Shown piece after piece: positions 1 through 12,600 of a stretch of 64,000 bases of DNA. Source of the DNA: Paralichthys olivaceus (taxonomy: Eukaryota > Chordata > Actinopteri > Pleuronectiformes > Paralichthyidae). The number at the start of each line of letters is the position of its first letter. Within the stretch, counting starts at the first letter, position 1. The translations under genes were made by a program, and so were the position numbers. Where the stretch lies: assembly GCF_024713975.1 (NCBI RefSeq), contig NC_091108.1, positions 8,849,001 through 8,913,000 of the forward strand, given 5' to 3'. The notes under the pieces are model-generated. The model had not been told where the DNA came from, did not search any database, and saw nothing but the letters and a program-made list of their open reading frames with translations.

Positions 1-1629
1 CACTGGAGAACAACCAAGCTTTCTTGATAAACAGAATAATTTTTTTCTTTTTCAACATCTCGCCAATAATTAAGTGAACAGGTGATGATCCTTAGATAAG
101 TTAGTGCTGGGTTGCCTTCTGTAAAAAAATAGAATGTGGTTTCTGTCTTTTGCTTGTGACATAAGGAAAAACACTGCACTGTTTTGATGTTTTGTTGCAT
201 TTAATGTGTTTTGTTTCTGGATTATAATGATATAATAATCAACATGTTTATTCTACGGGGGAAACAGAATACACTAATTGGTAAATGAACAGCCTGTTGA
301 ACAAACATCATTATATCTAATATTTTTATACTTGTTTTGATAAATTTCTTTGGAACGTGTTTATTTTATATTTATGAATTCTAAAATAAAAGACTGGAAT
401 GTGAAATGTTTGGAGCCATGATACTGTTCTTTATTTTACTGCACTTTCATTAAACCTCAAAATGAAGAAAATGATGCATGCCCCAAAATTTAATTCAAAA
501 ACAATTTAGAAAAGTTTAAATCCTATTTTTTGAGTACGTTAGTATTTTACCATTACTAAATATGAAAACAGTGCATAAAGGATTGTACCAATATACAATT
601 TAAGACTTGAACCTGCTACAAAGCAAAGTGTGAAAGCAAAGAGGTTGAACTTCAGTGATTTAGTGGGTTGATAAATACCGGGAGCTCAGTCACTGAGATG
701 ACCAAATCCTGTTAACTCCATCATCATCTGGGAACCAAGAATATCTACAATGTTTATTTTTGCTAATCCATCTAGTAGATAGACATTTTGGAATACGTGT
801 GAACATTTAACTAGAAGAAGACATTTCAATAAAAGCCAAAAATATCATCCTGCATGTGATACCAGAAGAAAAGCTGAGGGAGCCAACAGTGTCCATATCT
901 GACATTCCCTGGGAAAACCTGATGTACAACAATTTGTCAATCGATCAGTGAATCTGAGAAAAACAGATCAATAGATAGATTTGTTTAGTTCCATTATGTT
1001 TATTCAGCTAATGCAAGTTTTTACAGTATTATGTACTGAAAACAGATCATTCCATTGCTGTCACAGCCCAGAGGGAATCGGGTAAAATTAGATAAAATGA
1101 TAAAATCTACATCAATTATTCGACGGCTCTTGTTAAAAATAATACACTTGATACACCGTTATAAAAAATAAAAGCACTTGACAACCCTGTAAATGCAACA
1201 TCATTACTTCTGTTCATTTTTCATCGCTCTTCTTTTAAATTCCTAACATTTTGGCACCGACAGATGACACACCTGAACAGAGTGGGAAGTTGCCGCAGAC
1301 CTCCACATTTCCTCTCGCTTCAGTCGGCAGAAACTGAAAGTACGACGTCCTCTCGACTTCAGATGCAATCACACGAGAAGTCACTTCTCTCTTCCCTAAA
1401 ATAAATATTTAATCAGACTTTGCTGTTTGCACCACACATGCGCGCACACACACACACACACACACAAAAACAAACAAACAAACACACACACACCCACCCT
1501 GTAAAATAAATAAGAAAGAGTTCTGGCCAATTTCAGATGTATGTCAGGATCATCATCATCATGAATGGTCAAAGCTTGATGCTGCAGTTCATCCTCTGAG
1601 CATCCACCGTGGTCTGAGCCTGTGTCATG
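1..1629. other. Flank and probable 3' UTR of sharpin; no gene seen
   Basis: AT-rich sequence with no recognisable coding exon. Reading leftward from the sharpin stop codon, a minus-strand AATAAA (TTTATT on the plus strand at 999-1004) could end the sharpin transcript, which would give a 3' UTR of about 0.6 kb. A plus-strand AATAAA near 385 sits in sequence that looks like the 3' end of a transcript coming from outside the window, but this is a guess. A CA/CAAA simple repeat lies near 1443-1493. Confidence 0.4.
1443..1493. repeat. CA / CAAA microsatellite
   Basis: A run of CA dinucleotides passes into CAAA units and back to CA. It lies in the probable 3' UTR or downstream flank of sharpin and has no coding role. 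Confidence 0.9.
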
Positions 1630-4600
1630 CTACAGCGCCTCAAACGTCGTCCGCAGCCATCTCGCTGTCGGACGACTCTCAGTGCACTCGACAGTCTGCA
1701 TGTGAGTATTTTTGTTGACATGTACGTATGTGGCGGATGCAGCATCCTCACTCTGCGTGTGTGTGCATGTATGTGTGTGTGAGTGAGACAATGCAACAGG
1801 AGGGTGATGATGGGCAGTCAGCTGCTGCTCAAACCAGACTCCCCCCGGTCCTCTCTCCTCCCTTTCTCCTTTGTGAGAGAAAGAAAAAAGAGGTGACTGT
1901 CACTGAGGGGGAATGTGTAGCAGAGAAACACAAGTGCATTGAATGGTGGCGATATCGTGCCGTACCTGCTGGATGTGTGTGTCGGGTCGGGCTGTGGCAC
2001 AGATCTCACAGCCCGGACGCGACAGTTTGTTGATGAAAGTGCATGAGGGACAGGCCCACTCTGTCTGTGGAGAGGAGAGAAGTTGAGGTAAGGTCATTTT
2101 ACTTTTCTTCTTATTTATGATGAGTCTTACAGCTCATAGAAAACTTTTGTTTGTTTGTATGTATGTTGAAAAGTGAAAAGAGTCTAAAGCTGGGATCAGA
2201 CAACAGGAGCCCTGAGCCTCAGAGGTGAAATCTACAGTGTCGGTGTTCGGCCCAGACATCTGCTAGTGTGAGGGGTTATTAAGGGAGACTGGAGCAGCTG
2301 ACTGAGCTGCCAAGCAACGCTAAACATTCAAAGGCAAACGTCAGCTAGACAGACATTATGAAATCTTACCTCAAGAATAAATAACTTGTGTTGGCCACGT
2401 CTCTCAGATCATTTCCTCACCCTGACTCGTTTAGCCCTCTGCTTTTATTCATTAACATTAGAGCAAGTTGTCACTCTCAGACATTTTGATTATCTGCTTC
2501 CCCATGAGGCAACATGAGAGACATGAGGTGGCGCGTCGCTGCCTCTGGAACAATAATCTTAACATCCCGCAGTGCGTGCTGCACCATCATTTTCTTATCT
2601 TGTAGTATGGGTGTGTTTAAGATTAATGAGAAGAATATCTGTGACGATTCTCCTCATGTTTGTTATGAAACAAGATTTCAAAATCATTTATGTTTTTAAA
2701 ACTGGTCATACAGTTACCTGTGTTTTACTGGCTTTGTTGCTGTGATCATTCAGGCGCAGATTCTCCAAATCGAGGACATCTTTGATATCACCTGGTCTAT
2801 CGCCTCCTCCGCCTGTGCCGCCTAAAGACGACAAAAACAACATAAGACAAGTTCTGTGATTTCTCTTGTGTAATAATGAAGTATTTACTATTAGTCATAC
2901 GGCCTTTGTACAGAGTGCCACGTTTCCTGGTGTTGGCTCTGTGCTCACATTCATTTTAAGATGGAACTGTATGTAGAAGGCTAAATTGTCTGTTAACATC
3001 AATATCTGATGAATGATTTTCATGTTTTATGTTTATTTATATAAATCTAACATGTAAATGCGTCAGATGTAGGAAGTACTGAACCAAATGAAGCATGTAT
3101 ATCATATTTTAAGACTTAAATGCCAACAATAAAACTCACAGATCACTGATAAAACATAATGTTGCTGCTTTAGCTGTTTGTCAAAGGTATAAAAAGATCA
3201 TTCTGACCCTGGTTGTTGTGTGGTAGCCTCGAGGGCAGCGTGCTATAAGCCCTCCAATCCTGGGAGGTGGGTCCATTGCCTGGGGGGAGAGGCGGGGCAA
3301 GGAGGGCGCTCTCCAGGTCCTGCTGGAACAGCTGGCGGGTAACACGGGCCTGTCGAGCGGAGATCAGGTAGAGGTACGCCGTGTCCCCGTCCTTCTGCAC
3401 CCCGTACGACGCTAGCGACCTCGGCTCAGTGCACAAACACTGACCGATCACCCAGCGCTGCACGCGAGGATGGAAACCGTACTCGACAAACACCTGAAGA
3501 AGAAGAGTGGAGGAGGTCACTGGAGCTGATAAAGCAACTATATGATATTTTGAATCTCATTATCAATGCAGTTTTTTTTACCTGTTGCTTGAGCGCAGCC
3601 ACCGTCATGTAGGGGAACACTTTCACTGTGACGCAACAGGACGACGAGACGTCCTCCACGACCACAGACAAACTGCAACACACATCCAGCACAGTGAGTT
3701 GTCGATTACACAACCAGGAAGACCCATAAGTCATAGTTACTTTGACTAAATCTGTAGCACAACACCACTCACCTAATCTCCCCGTCAGCGTAGTTCTTTT
3801 CAGACAGCTGAATCGTCAGCACCGCTTTCTGTCGAGCCAGAGCGGACACATGTTGGGAAGCGGCTTGAGTGTCGCCTGCTTCGATCGCCCTGGTGAGCTC
3901 CAAGCACAGCTCCTCTACAAACAACGAGGCAGCGATCAGAGGTGACAGTTTTGGACCGGTTTTGTTGAGAGAGGGATGAAACACGGCAACACTCACCAGT
4001 TAGCGGCAGTGAGGCAGAGCTCCACTGCTCCATAGTTGCTACCGTATGGTTCTGTCTTCCCTCTGAGTCGTACATGTTAATGTTTGCAACTGTCAGATGA
4101 GAGAAGAGACAACAATATCAAACGATATGAGTATTTGTTCTGGCTACATTTTCTGATAAAGACACAAAGTGCGTATTAGAAAACACCTTAAACAAACAGA
4201 AAAGATTTCACATCTCAGTCGTACTCGGGTCACAGACTCACAATCAAACATTTCCTTACGTTTAATTCATTGAATAATTTCATTAATTTCGGCTCATGTG
4301 CAATTTACAAACATTATACTTTAACCTCTCATTTCTTTTTACAAACTTTAGTCCCAGTTCACAGTTGCTTGAAGAATCTACCTTGATAGTTTTGCAGCAA
4401 TTAACTTTCTCTACTCAGCAGACATACTTTTTTAACTCTTTCATTTACTCACTAGCTTTCACCCGCAACTGAACAACGTGTTTGTCCACAACCTCGTGTC
4501 ATAAATGTTTAACAGACAGTGAGGAACTAATAAGATTAACATCCAATTCATCTGATGTCTTTATTTTCACAATTCGTCCAGCCAACATTTACTTCCATGA

Positions 4601-6044
4601 TGGTTCCTGCTCACGTACATCTCTATTTATTTCTTCCTGTATTTACTTCACTATCTCCACCAAGTAATCATCTGCATTTTGTCTGCTTGTGACCAACATT
4701 CCATAGAAAATACAAGACAGAACACTATGAAACTTGGTGGAAGGATGTCATATTAGTCCTAGAAGAACCAATAAAATTTTGGTGTTGATCCACATCAGGG
4801 AGCGGATCCAGGACATTTGTTTTTCACATGCTTTAACATTGCGAGATAAGTCGCATCTGGTGCAGCTTGATTGAATTTAAATGGACTGTTGGGTCTTGAG
4901 CTTCACTGAGTGCCATTCCTATTTGTATTCCTTTCCTTTGAGGCAAATGACATTTGTTGGTTTACCATATTTTATATTTGGCCTGAAAGAGGTGAAATGT
5001 AGATATGGACACTAAAGTATATAAAGTATATATAGTACATGGACACATCCGTCTAATCTAAGTGCTATTTTACTCTTGAACAGTTGTAGTGCTTTAACCA
5101 CATCTTCAAAAACAACAGCAGGTTGAGGAATAAAGAAAGCATCTGTCGGACTCACCTCTATGTGCCTCTCTTAGTGATGACATCACCACAGTGGCCCACT
5201 CCTCCGCCTCCCGGTCACAGCGGAAGTTGAAGCGGATGCAGTCGTGTGGTGGAGCCGCAAGACGCATCTCATGGCAGCGAGGGGACTTGACCTCATACTG
5301 CACCGAGCGCAGGTCAAACTCTACAATGAACTGAGGGTCAACAACAAAAACAGATCTCAGAAGGCTTGTCGTATTACTGCAAGGTCATGTCAATAATTTC
5401 AATTTACAGAAAAGAAAGAAAAAGATTCTATCAATTTTACTCAACCAATGAAAAATAGGGAAATATTTACAATGAATTCTTTAAATTGATTGAGTCTGAC
5501 CAACATCCGAAATCTAAAAAATCTTCCATTTAAAGGCAAATCCTTACATTTGAAAAAGCTGCAAATGTTTGTCACTTTTGCTTAAAAAAGAAAAAAGAAA
5601 ACTCTAAATAATTGTTGATGAATTAATTATCTGCTGATGGATTCATCTATATAATGACTTTACAGCTCTACAGTGCTCTTTTTATTATTAACATTTTGTG
5701 TCACTGAAAAAAGCAAAAATAAATTCAGGCTCTTGGAAAAAAAGACATTCCTTGGAATTTGCAGATAAACCTATGGTAACCTTTTCTTAACCGTTAACGC
5801 GAAAACACTTTGCAGGACCGTGATAAAGTGAGAAAAGGGAAATAATTCCCTGAAATATTACAGAAAGCAAGTGGAACCCTCGCTCTGACAGTGAAAGACT
5901 TGTCATAAATGAAAGAGAGTGGAGGCGAAGGGATTGTCGAGTATAATCTGTTCTTTCACTGAGGCAATGTAGCAAAACATTAGGGCACTGAAGTCTGTTG
6001 TGTGTGAGACAAAGACAGCAAAGAGGGATTTGCCTCCAGCCAGA

Positions 6045-6101
<57 letters not shown>

Positions 6102-8803
6102 TATACATACTGTGAAATGACGGTGTATGAAAAGCCTGCCAGCTCAGGCAGACAAGCTAAAAGAAGCTGGGATCAAAGTAGAACCATGCAAATCAAGAAG
6201 CATCTCAGTTGTAGGGAGGGAATCTGTCTGGCATGAGATGAAAAGTTGATTCCAAAGCAGAGTGAATCTGATGAACAAAGGCCTGCGAGAGTTAAAGAGG
6301 TCAGACTGGCAGAGTGCAACAGAAGGTCAACTTCAAGAACGATCATGCGTCTCTACAGCTGGGGTCGATGCAGCCACTGTCAGTAATCAGCTGTAATACT
6401 GAGAGAGAACAAAGAACTTGTCCTGAAATGGAAACAAAGACCCTGAGATACAGAGAAAACAACAGGATTTAAAGAAACTACTTTAGAACCGCACAGTAAA
6501 TGTATTCTCTAAAACAGTGAACAAGCTCTGTGTGCACTTAAAGGGAGACAAATCAAGAATAAACTGAGATAAAGTGGTGGAAGACAAGAATCAGATGCAA
6601 TAAAAGCTGCTCGTAAAAGAAAAAGAAAATAGCAGCAGAAAACCAGCAATACTTTACTGAAGGGTCAAAAGTACATATGTTGAGCTGGAAAGACCAGAAG
6701 AAACTAGAATGAACCGCTTCCATTAACCCAGTAACACATCAAGCACTGTCTATCACGTGTCCTCTACATCTACACAAATATGTCATGATCTGTCAGGTAT
6801 GTTGTTAGTTAGTGGAACATGTTATGATGCATCAAGCTCAGGCTGAAATCTATGAAATATACACCATGAAGTATACGCCATGAACTATACGCCATGAAGT
6901 ATACACCATGAAGTATACGCCATGATGTATACACCATGATGTATACACCATGAAGTATACACCATGAAGTATACGCCATGATGTATACACCATGATGTAT
7001 ACACCATGATGTATACACCATGATGTATATGCGGTTCAAATGAAGTTTAAGCCTCATGTGAGCAAACTGTGCGGTGAGATGGCAACAAAGGTGAAGTGGA
7101 TGTGCAGGGCGGCCAAACTTCATGTTAAACCAACTGCCGCACATTGTTAACTTTGTCATTGTCCTTTTGTTCTATGTTATCATGTTACAGCTCTCTGTAG
7201 CTCAAAAGGGAGGTTTTATTTGCCACAACAAAAATCATAACGCATAATAAGAAAGTCTATCCTTCATTTTTCTGGTTTCATAATATTCTTATCAGGGATT
7301 TTCCACAAGCCGTGGTTTTTGACCAAGCAACTCATGTATGTCCAGCTGGTTACTTTATTAAAGCTTTTTGGGCTTTAATTCTAATTCTCAGTTTGATTTG
7401 TAACGGAACATATTTAACTGTGCGCAACACAATTTACATTTTTACTAAACGACTATAAGCATTTAACAAGCATCTATCAAATGCACGAGGGACCGAGTTT
7501 GCTGTGTGTTCACTAATCTACCGCCTGAGACCCACCAGCCCCTCAGCAGAGAGGAACACAGCAGCAGCAGAGGACAGATTCTCTGGAAATAGCGTTTTTC
7601 ATCTCAGATTTTCCAAATCAGGTTTTATAAGGTAAAAATTATGTCATGGACATTCATGCAGTATATGCTTAATCTACTTTCTCTCCACATCATACATTTT
7701 ATCCCTCTTTATTCTCTAGTTCATGTTAACAATCAGATAATATGCAGTAATTAAGATCAGTGTGCATGAAGGACGTGCGGCATTAGAATGTAACTGAGAC
7801 CATATTTGGTCTCTTACGACTGAATCACGTCAACACTATACCTTTGTGGAAAAGCCCAGTCTTGTATTATGACGTATGAAAAGCATGATAAGAGATTCTA
7901 GATCACCATGTGATCAGCAGATGAATCATGTGTAGAATTCTAAAGGGACTTTTACAAAGACTTCTGACAAGATTCAAGAGAGTGGACTCGACTGTCACAG
8001 TACATATATTATGTGGGTCATGATACATGGGACAAACTCAAGATCGAACAAAGTGTTTGTTTGTGCTTTCTGTAGTGGTGATGACAGAGAAACCAAAGAG
8101 TCGCTGTTGAAGGATTTTCCCCTGATGTGTGAACGTGTCGATGGGAAGGAAATGAAAGTGAAACTAAAAGCTCTCTGAACTGAAAAGAGTCAGTTTAAAG
8201 CTGCAGGTTATAACATTTACAAACTTGTTAGGAATTAATCTGAGTTATTGTCAGATGAGTGCAGTGAAAAATGAAATCATCAGGGGGAGTTAAGGTCTGC
8301 AGTGGATCCAGAGGAGAGTCTGCGGTGATGTTGTCAAGATAAAGACACAAAGAGAAGGACATCTAAAGTGATTTTAAGCCTGAATCTGAACGTGAGGAGC
8401 TGCATGTCTCTGGCTGACTGATCCATGCGAGGCTGTGCACAGGCCCGTGTTGTTATAAAACACAAACACAAGCAGCGGTTCCTCACTAACATGGTGAATG
8501 CTCTTCTGCTACACAGGTGTATGAACGAGCTCTCACCACACTGCGGTTTCCGCTCGTATCTCGCAGCGCCAGGCGGAACTCTCCGGCCCGGCTCGGGTCC
8601 ATGCTGAGCTGGAGGCGCAGAGTCTCGCTGCCCGCCCCCGGGAGGCACAGGGGCCGGATCCCGGAGTGGCACACCGACACTCGGACTGACATCAGAACGG
8701 TAGTGCAGCAGGCGGTCGGCGCAAGCCCGCCGCAGGCAGCCTGCTGGGACGAGGAGGCAGGGACCGGGGCTGGAGGAGCCCAGCCGCCCGAGCTGAGAGC
8801 CAT
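1630..8803 (-). CDS. sharpin: SHARPIN, LUBAC linear-ubiquitin ligase subunit
   Basis: SHARPIN is an accessory subunit of LUBAC (with HOIP and HOIL-1), which builds Met1-linked ubiquitin chains in cytosolic NF-kB and cell-death signalling. Coding exons on the minus strand are 8803-8537, 5330-5156, 4089-3997, 3914-3773, 3672-3582, 3493-3208, 2821-2718, 2064-1966 and 1695-1630. They join in frame to 440 aa (human 387). An N-terminal PH-like dimerisation region covers about residues 20-145. A ubiquitin-like domain at about 226-305 contains RWVIGQCLC and SLASYGV, which are close to mammalian SHARPIN. A C-terminal NZF zinc finger has W389, C391, C394, C405 and C408. The ATG is the first in its open frame. 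There is no RING or RBR after the zinc finger, which excludes the related RBCK1 (HOIL-1). Exon 6 uses a weak donor (GTCAGA). The last 21-codon exon is the least certain part. Intron 1 (8536-5331) holds a GT microsatellite and a minisatellite. Confidence 0.92.
4690..4925. repeat. Degenerate interspersed repeat, copy A (fish family)
   Basis: It lies in sharpin intron 2. Phrases such as 'atgaaacttggtggaagga', 'ggagcggatccagga' and 'gactgttgggtcttg...actgagtgccattc' match a repeat I recognise as common in percomorph fish genomes. Related copies occur at about 22246-22495 and 31005-31200. The family name and exact ends are not certain. Confidence 0.6.
6047..6100. repeat. (GT)n microsatellite
   Basis: About 27 uninterrupted GT units in sharpin intron 1. 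The string of Cys-Val codons it produces in one frame is an artefact of the repeat. Confidence 0.97.
6858..7025. repeat. 14-bp minisatellite, 12 copies
   Basis: Twelve head-to-tail copies of a 14-base unit, TATACACCATGAAG, fill this stretch of sharpin intron 1. The variation is confined to a few positions: A/G at position 6, A/T at position 13 and, once, C at position 14. Because 14 is not a multiple of three, the reverse strand reads as an open frame that repeats every 14 residues (42 bases). That open frame is not evidence of a gene. Confidence 0.95.
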
Positions 8804-9626
8804 GTCGCGGACACCAGAGGCGGGGTGGGGGTGACTGAAGCCCCGCGGCGGGTGGGACTGCTGCCCGCTGCTTCTGAGCGGTTTATTCGGTCCACCGGTG
8901 TTCGGGGAGGGCGCGTTTCTTCGCGGGCAGGTTGCGTGTTTCGCCTCGCCGCGCAAATTTCTCCATTTCTGCCCGAGCTCAGCACCGAGCTACGTTAACA
9001 CAACAGGAAGAGCCGGAGTCCGTGTCTTATTTATGTCCGGCAGGAAACATCACCGTGAAACATCCAGCTCAACAGAAGCGTTAGAAAGACGGAAGTACTA
9101 TTAATATTAAATGACACCACCTACTAATTACTATTTATGAATCAAAAAACATCATGCAAACTTTATTTATGTCAAAGGCAGAATTTTTAACCTCACGAAT
9201 TTATTTGAAGCAGCCTTTTATTTATACTTTTATTTCTATTGAATTCACTGTTTTTACGACGCTTCCTGTAAGCTTTTCAAACTAAAACCCCTCCAGCTTT
9301 TTGTGAAAAGAAATGCTTTACTCCTAATGGGGCCTATATGAGTAATCCACAACTAAAGTTAAGAAGATACAGTATTTGACCAGGGCTAAAAAGTTGATAA
9401 TTAATGAAACAGTTTTTATTGTCTATTCGAAACATGGTTAATCAATAATATAAAACAACAAACCATCAAGAGAAGATGTTCTCAAAAGTGAAGTCTGTTA
9501 ATAAGACACATATTACCCCATGTTTATCTTTAGCCAGGCATCCTTTCCTCTTTGTGTTGACCAGCGAGACACAGCTCAGCTCAGATCAGTCACAGGTCTG
9601 ACCGAGGTTAGAGACCAACAGCAGAG
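8804..9626. promoter_or_regulatory. Shared divergent promoter region of sharpin and gpt
   Basis: The start codons of sharpin (minus) and gpt (plus) face away from each other 823 bp apart. The sharpin side is GC-rich and CpG-rich, from about 8540 within exon 1 to 9060, and looks like a CpG-island promoter. The gpt side is AT-rich. An HNF1-like palindrome, GTTGATAATTAAT (9393-9405), lies about 220 bp before the gpt start. HNF1 is a liver, kidney and gut activator, so this fits an aminotransferase gene, but one such match can occur by chance. Confidence 0.55.
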
Positions 9627-12600
9627 ATGTCTGTTCTGCAGGAGATCAGTCCAAATGTGAAGCAGATGAGGCAGTTGGAGTACGCACTCCTGGTCAGACA
9701 AGCAATCCGGATCAGAGAAGATCTCAAACAGGTAAACACAAAAAATATATTGACATAAATCTACAATAAGTGGATGCTACAGTCAATTTTCCAAAATGTG
9801 TTGTGATAACAGGGAATGAGAAAGCCATACAAAGATGTGATAGAAGTCTGCTGGGGCGACCCTCAGGGGACAGGAATGAAACCTCTGTCATTTGTCCGAC
9901 AGGTAATCAGTGACCTTCACAGGCTGCACTTTTAAGCTGTGTGAAAAAACTGCATCATCTGAACTTACAACTTCTGTCTTTCTCTGACGTGTTTCATTTT
10001 GTGCAGGTTCTTGCAGCGTGTCTTTACCCTCAGCTTGTGAACAGTGACAAACTGCCTGTGGACGTCAGACAGAGGGCTCAGAGGCTGCGTCAGGAATGCT
10101 GTGGAGGGAGTGTAGGTAAGGAAATGGTTGTAATATCAAAAACCCGAATCGATAAAGATCTGCTCCTTTAAGTTATCTGAAACAAAAAAATAATCTTAGA
10201 CTTTTATAGATGGAGGCCTTGTTGAATTTTTCATTGTTCAGTGTTTTGAACACCACTAATGAGATTTCACTCAAACACATAATGATGGGGTGGTGGTAGA
10301 AATCTTAAAACCTGTATGGTTAGAAGCCCAGTAAGTGAGGAGATGTTTTTGTGTTATTGCACGGTGACCCTGAAGTGCAAAACACAACAGCAAATTAAAA
10401 AATACACAAGGGTAGGAACTTCTAATGGTAAAGTGTCTGTCCGTCCTGGAAATGCAGTCAAAACATGTTTTTTGATTTCGCCTTGTGTTTTGAGATTTGC
10501 CGTCTCAGGGCCAATGAATCTTTGGGGTAATTAACCGAAAACAATCCTCAATATAGATTTAGTTTTACTTTTGGGTTCCATTTATAATATGATAAGGTGA
10601 GACACTAAAAAGCAATATACATTATACACATTACAATATTGCAGACTAGTCTAATGACTCACAAATATCTGTGTGAAAAAATACTTCTTCAATGTAAATA
10701 TACAGTAGGTATGTTTATGTATTTGTATGATTAATAAATACAAGATACATCAAAATAAATTTAAGTCTATTGTAAAGTGTAACACTTATACACTAAACAA
10801 TGATGTATAAAATAGAAATTATTTGGCATATAATAAAAAAAAAAAATTCTCAAAAGAGAATAATCATTATATCATCAATTTGTGCTGCAGTTTTTTTGTC
10901 TATTTTGTGACAGTTCATCAGAATCTGTATTATCTCTATAGGTTCCTATACTGCGACAAGGGGTATTCCAGAAATAGTCCACAGAGTCTCTGAATTCATA
11001 ACCAGACGAGATGGTGGGGCTCCGTCCCACCCTGAAAACATATACATCAGTCCAGGCTCACAGTGGGCGCTCACAGTAACAACCAATATTACTATTACAT
11101 ATATTATTACAACAAACACAGTTATTTTTCATCCATTCTCTTTCTCTTGTAAATGATCACGATCTTCATGCTCACCCAGTCTTTTCCTGTGCCTACAAGA
11201 ATATGCTCAAGATCCTGGTGAACAGCGAGTCTTCAACCAGAACCGGTGTTTTAACTCCAGTGCCGTGTCATTGCACAACCACATTGTCCATAGAGGGACT
11301 GGGAGCAGTTGTTGTTCCCTATTACCTGAGTGAGAAGCAGGGCTGGGAGCTGCAGGTGGAGGAGCTGCATCGAGCGCTGGAATCTGCCAAGGGACTGTGC
11401 AATCCTGTTGCTCTGTACGTCATCAACCCTGGAAATCCATCAGGTAATAAAAAAGAATGGAGATCATCCAAGTATACTTTAAATCAAAGAATATATTCAG
11501 TCAAATGGTTGTTTTCCTGTGTTTGCCTGTAGGTCAGGTCCAAAGCAGGAAATCAATGCAGGAGGTGATCCGGTTTGTTTTAGAGAAGAAGCTCTTCCTA
11601 CTGGCTGATGAGGTGGATGTTTACAAGCATAATCATCTATCCAAGCATAATGGAAAAATTCATATATTCAGTAAATACAGGTGCAGAGTAAATGAAGACA
11701 CGCTCTGTTCCACAGGTTTATCAGGACTGTGTTTACGGGGAGAACTGTGAGTTTCTCTCCTATAAGAGGGTCCTGGCAGAAATGGGGCCTCCTCTTTCAG
11801 ACTCAGTGGAACTGGCTTCCTTCCACTCAGTGTCCAAAGGCTACATGGGCGAGTGAGTCCTTGGTGCTGATCAGCACCTGAAGCTTTTCTGATACTTTGT
11901 GTCGTGTGATCGTTACAAAACTTAGAACAAAGTTCATTCTTGCCTTGAGAAAACAATTTCACTCTCAGGTTCAAAGGATGATGAAGAAGATGGGAAGACG
12001 AACAATCAGAAGCCTTAACATAAACGTTTCATTAATGTTTTATTACTATTATGTTGTTGAATGCAGCATAATAAGTGGGAGTGTGAAGGGCTGAAGCAGA
12101 TATTGATATTTAGGAGTAAACACTGATCCAGTTACATCAGGTGATGTAATAAATTCTCAATTCTGAAAGATGCTTTATATTTGACATTTCAACTTACTTA
12201 CTTTACATTATAAATAAATAAAAAATATAGATAAAAAGTAAACATAAATACAAACTGTTCTGTTTATAATGTAAAATAAAACTCTTCATATTGGCAAACA
12301 TGAGCGCAGAACTGTCTTCTTACAGCTACATTATAGTGTGTTACAGGAAGTGTCTCTGAGAACACCTTTAACTAAGATCCAAGTGATACTGTCAAAAGAT
12401 TGTGAAGAGGTACTAAACATAGTTACCACCCCACTTGGGTTTGTGTCTCTCCCCAGGTGTGGTCTACGTGGTGGATATGTGGAGCTGGTAAATCTGGACC
12501 CTACAGTTATGGAACACATCTACACGATGTTCTCCAAAGACAGCTGTGCCCCAGTGCTGGGTCAGATGGCGCTGGATCTGATGACGAACCCTCCACAACC

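Noticed and set aside
6858-7025. CRISPR-like direct repeats
   Set aside because: The units are contiguous with no spacers and lie in a vertebrate intron, so this is a minisatellite.
6809-7159. Open frame of 116 codons rich in repeated Tyr-Thr-Ser-Trp residues
   Set aside because: It is produced entirely by the 14-bp minisatellite, which is open on the reverse strand. It has no start context, no splice support and no homology.
1630-8803. Alternative identification as rbck1 (HOIL-1)
   Set aside because: The ubiquitin-like domain and NZF finger are shared, but the order is PH-like, UBL, NZF and then stop, with no RBR domain, and the residue matches favour SHARPIN.
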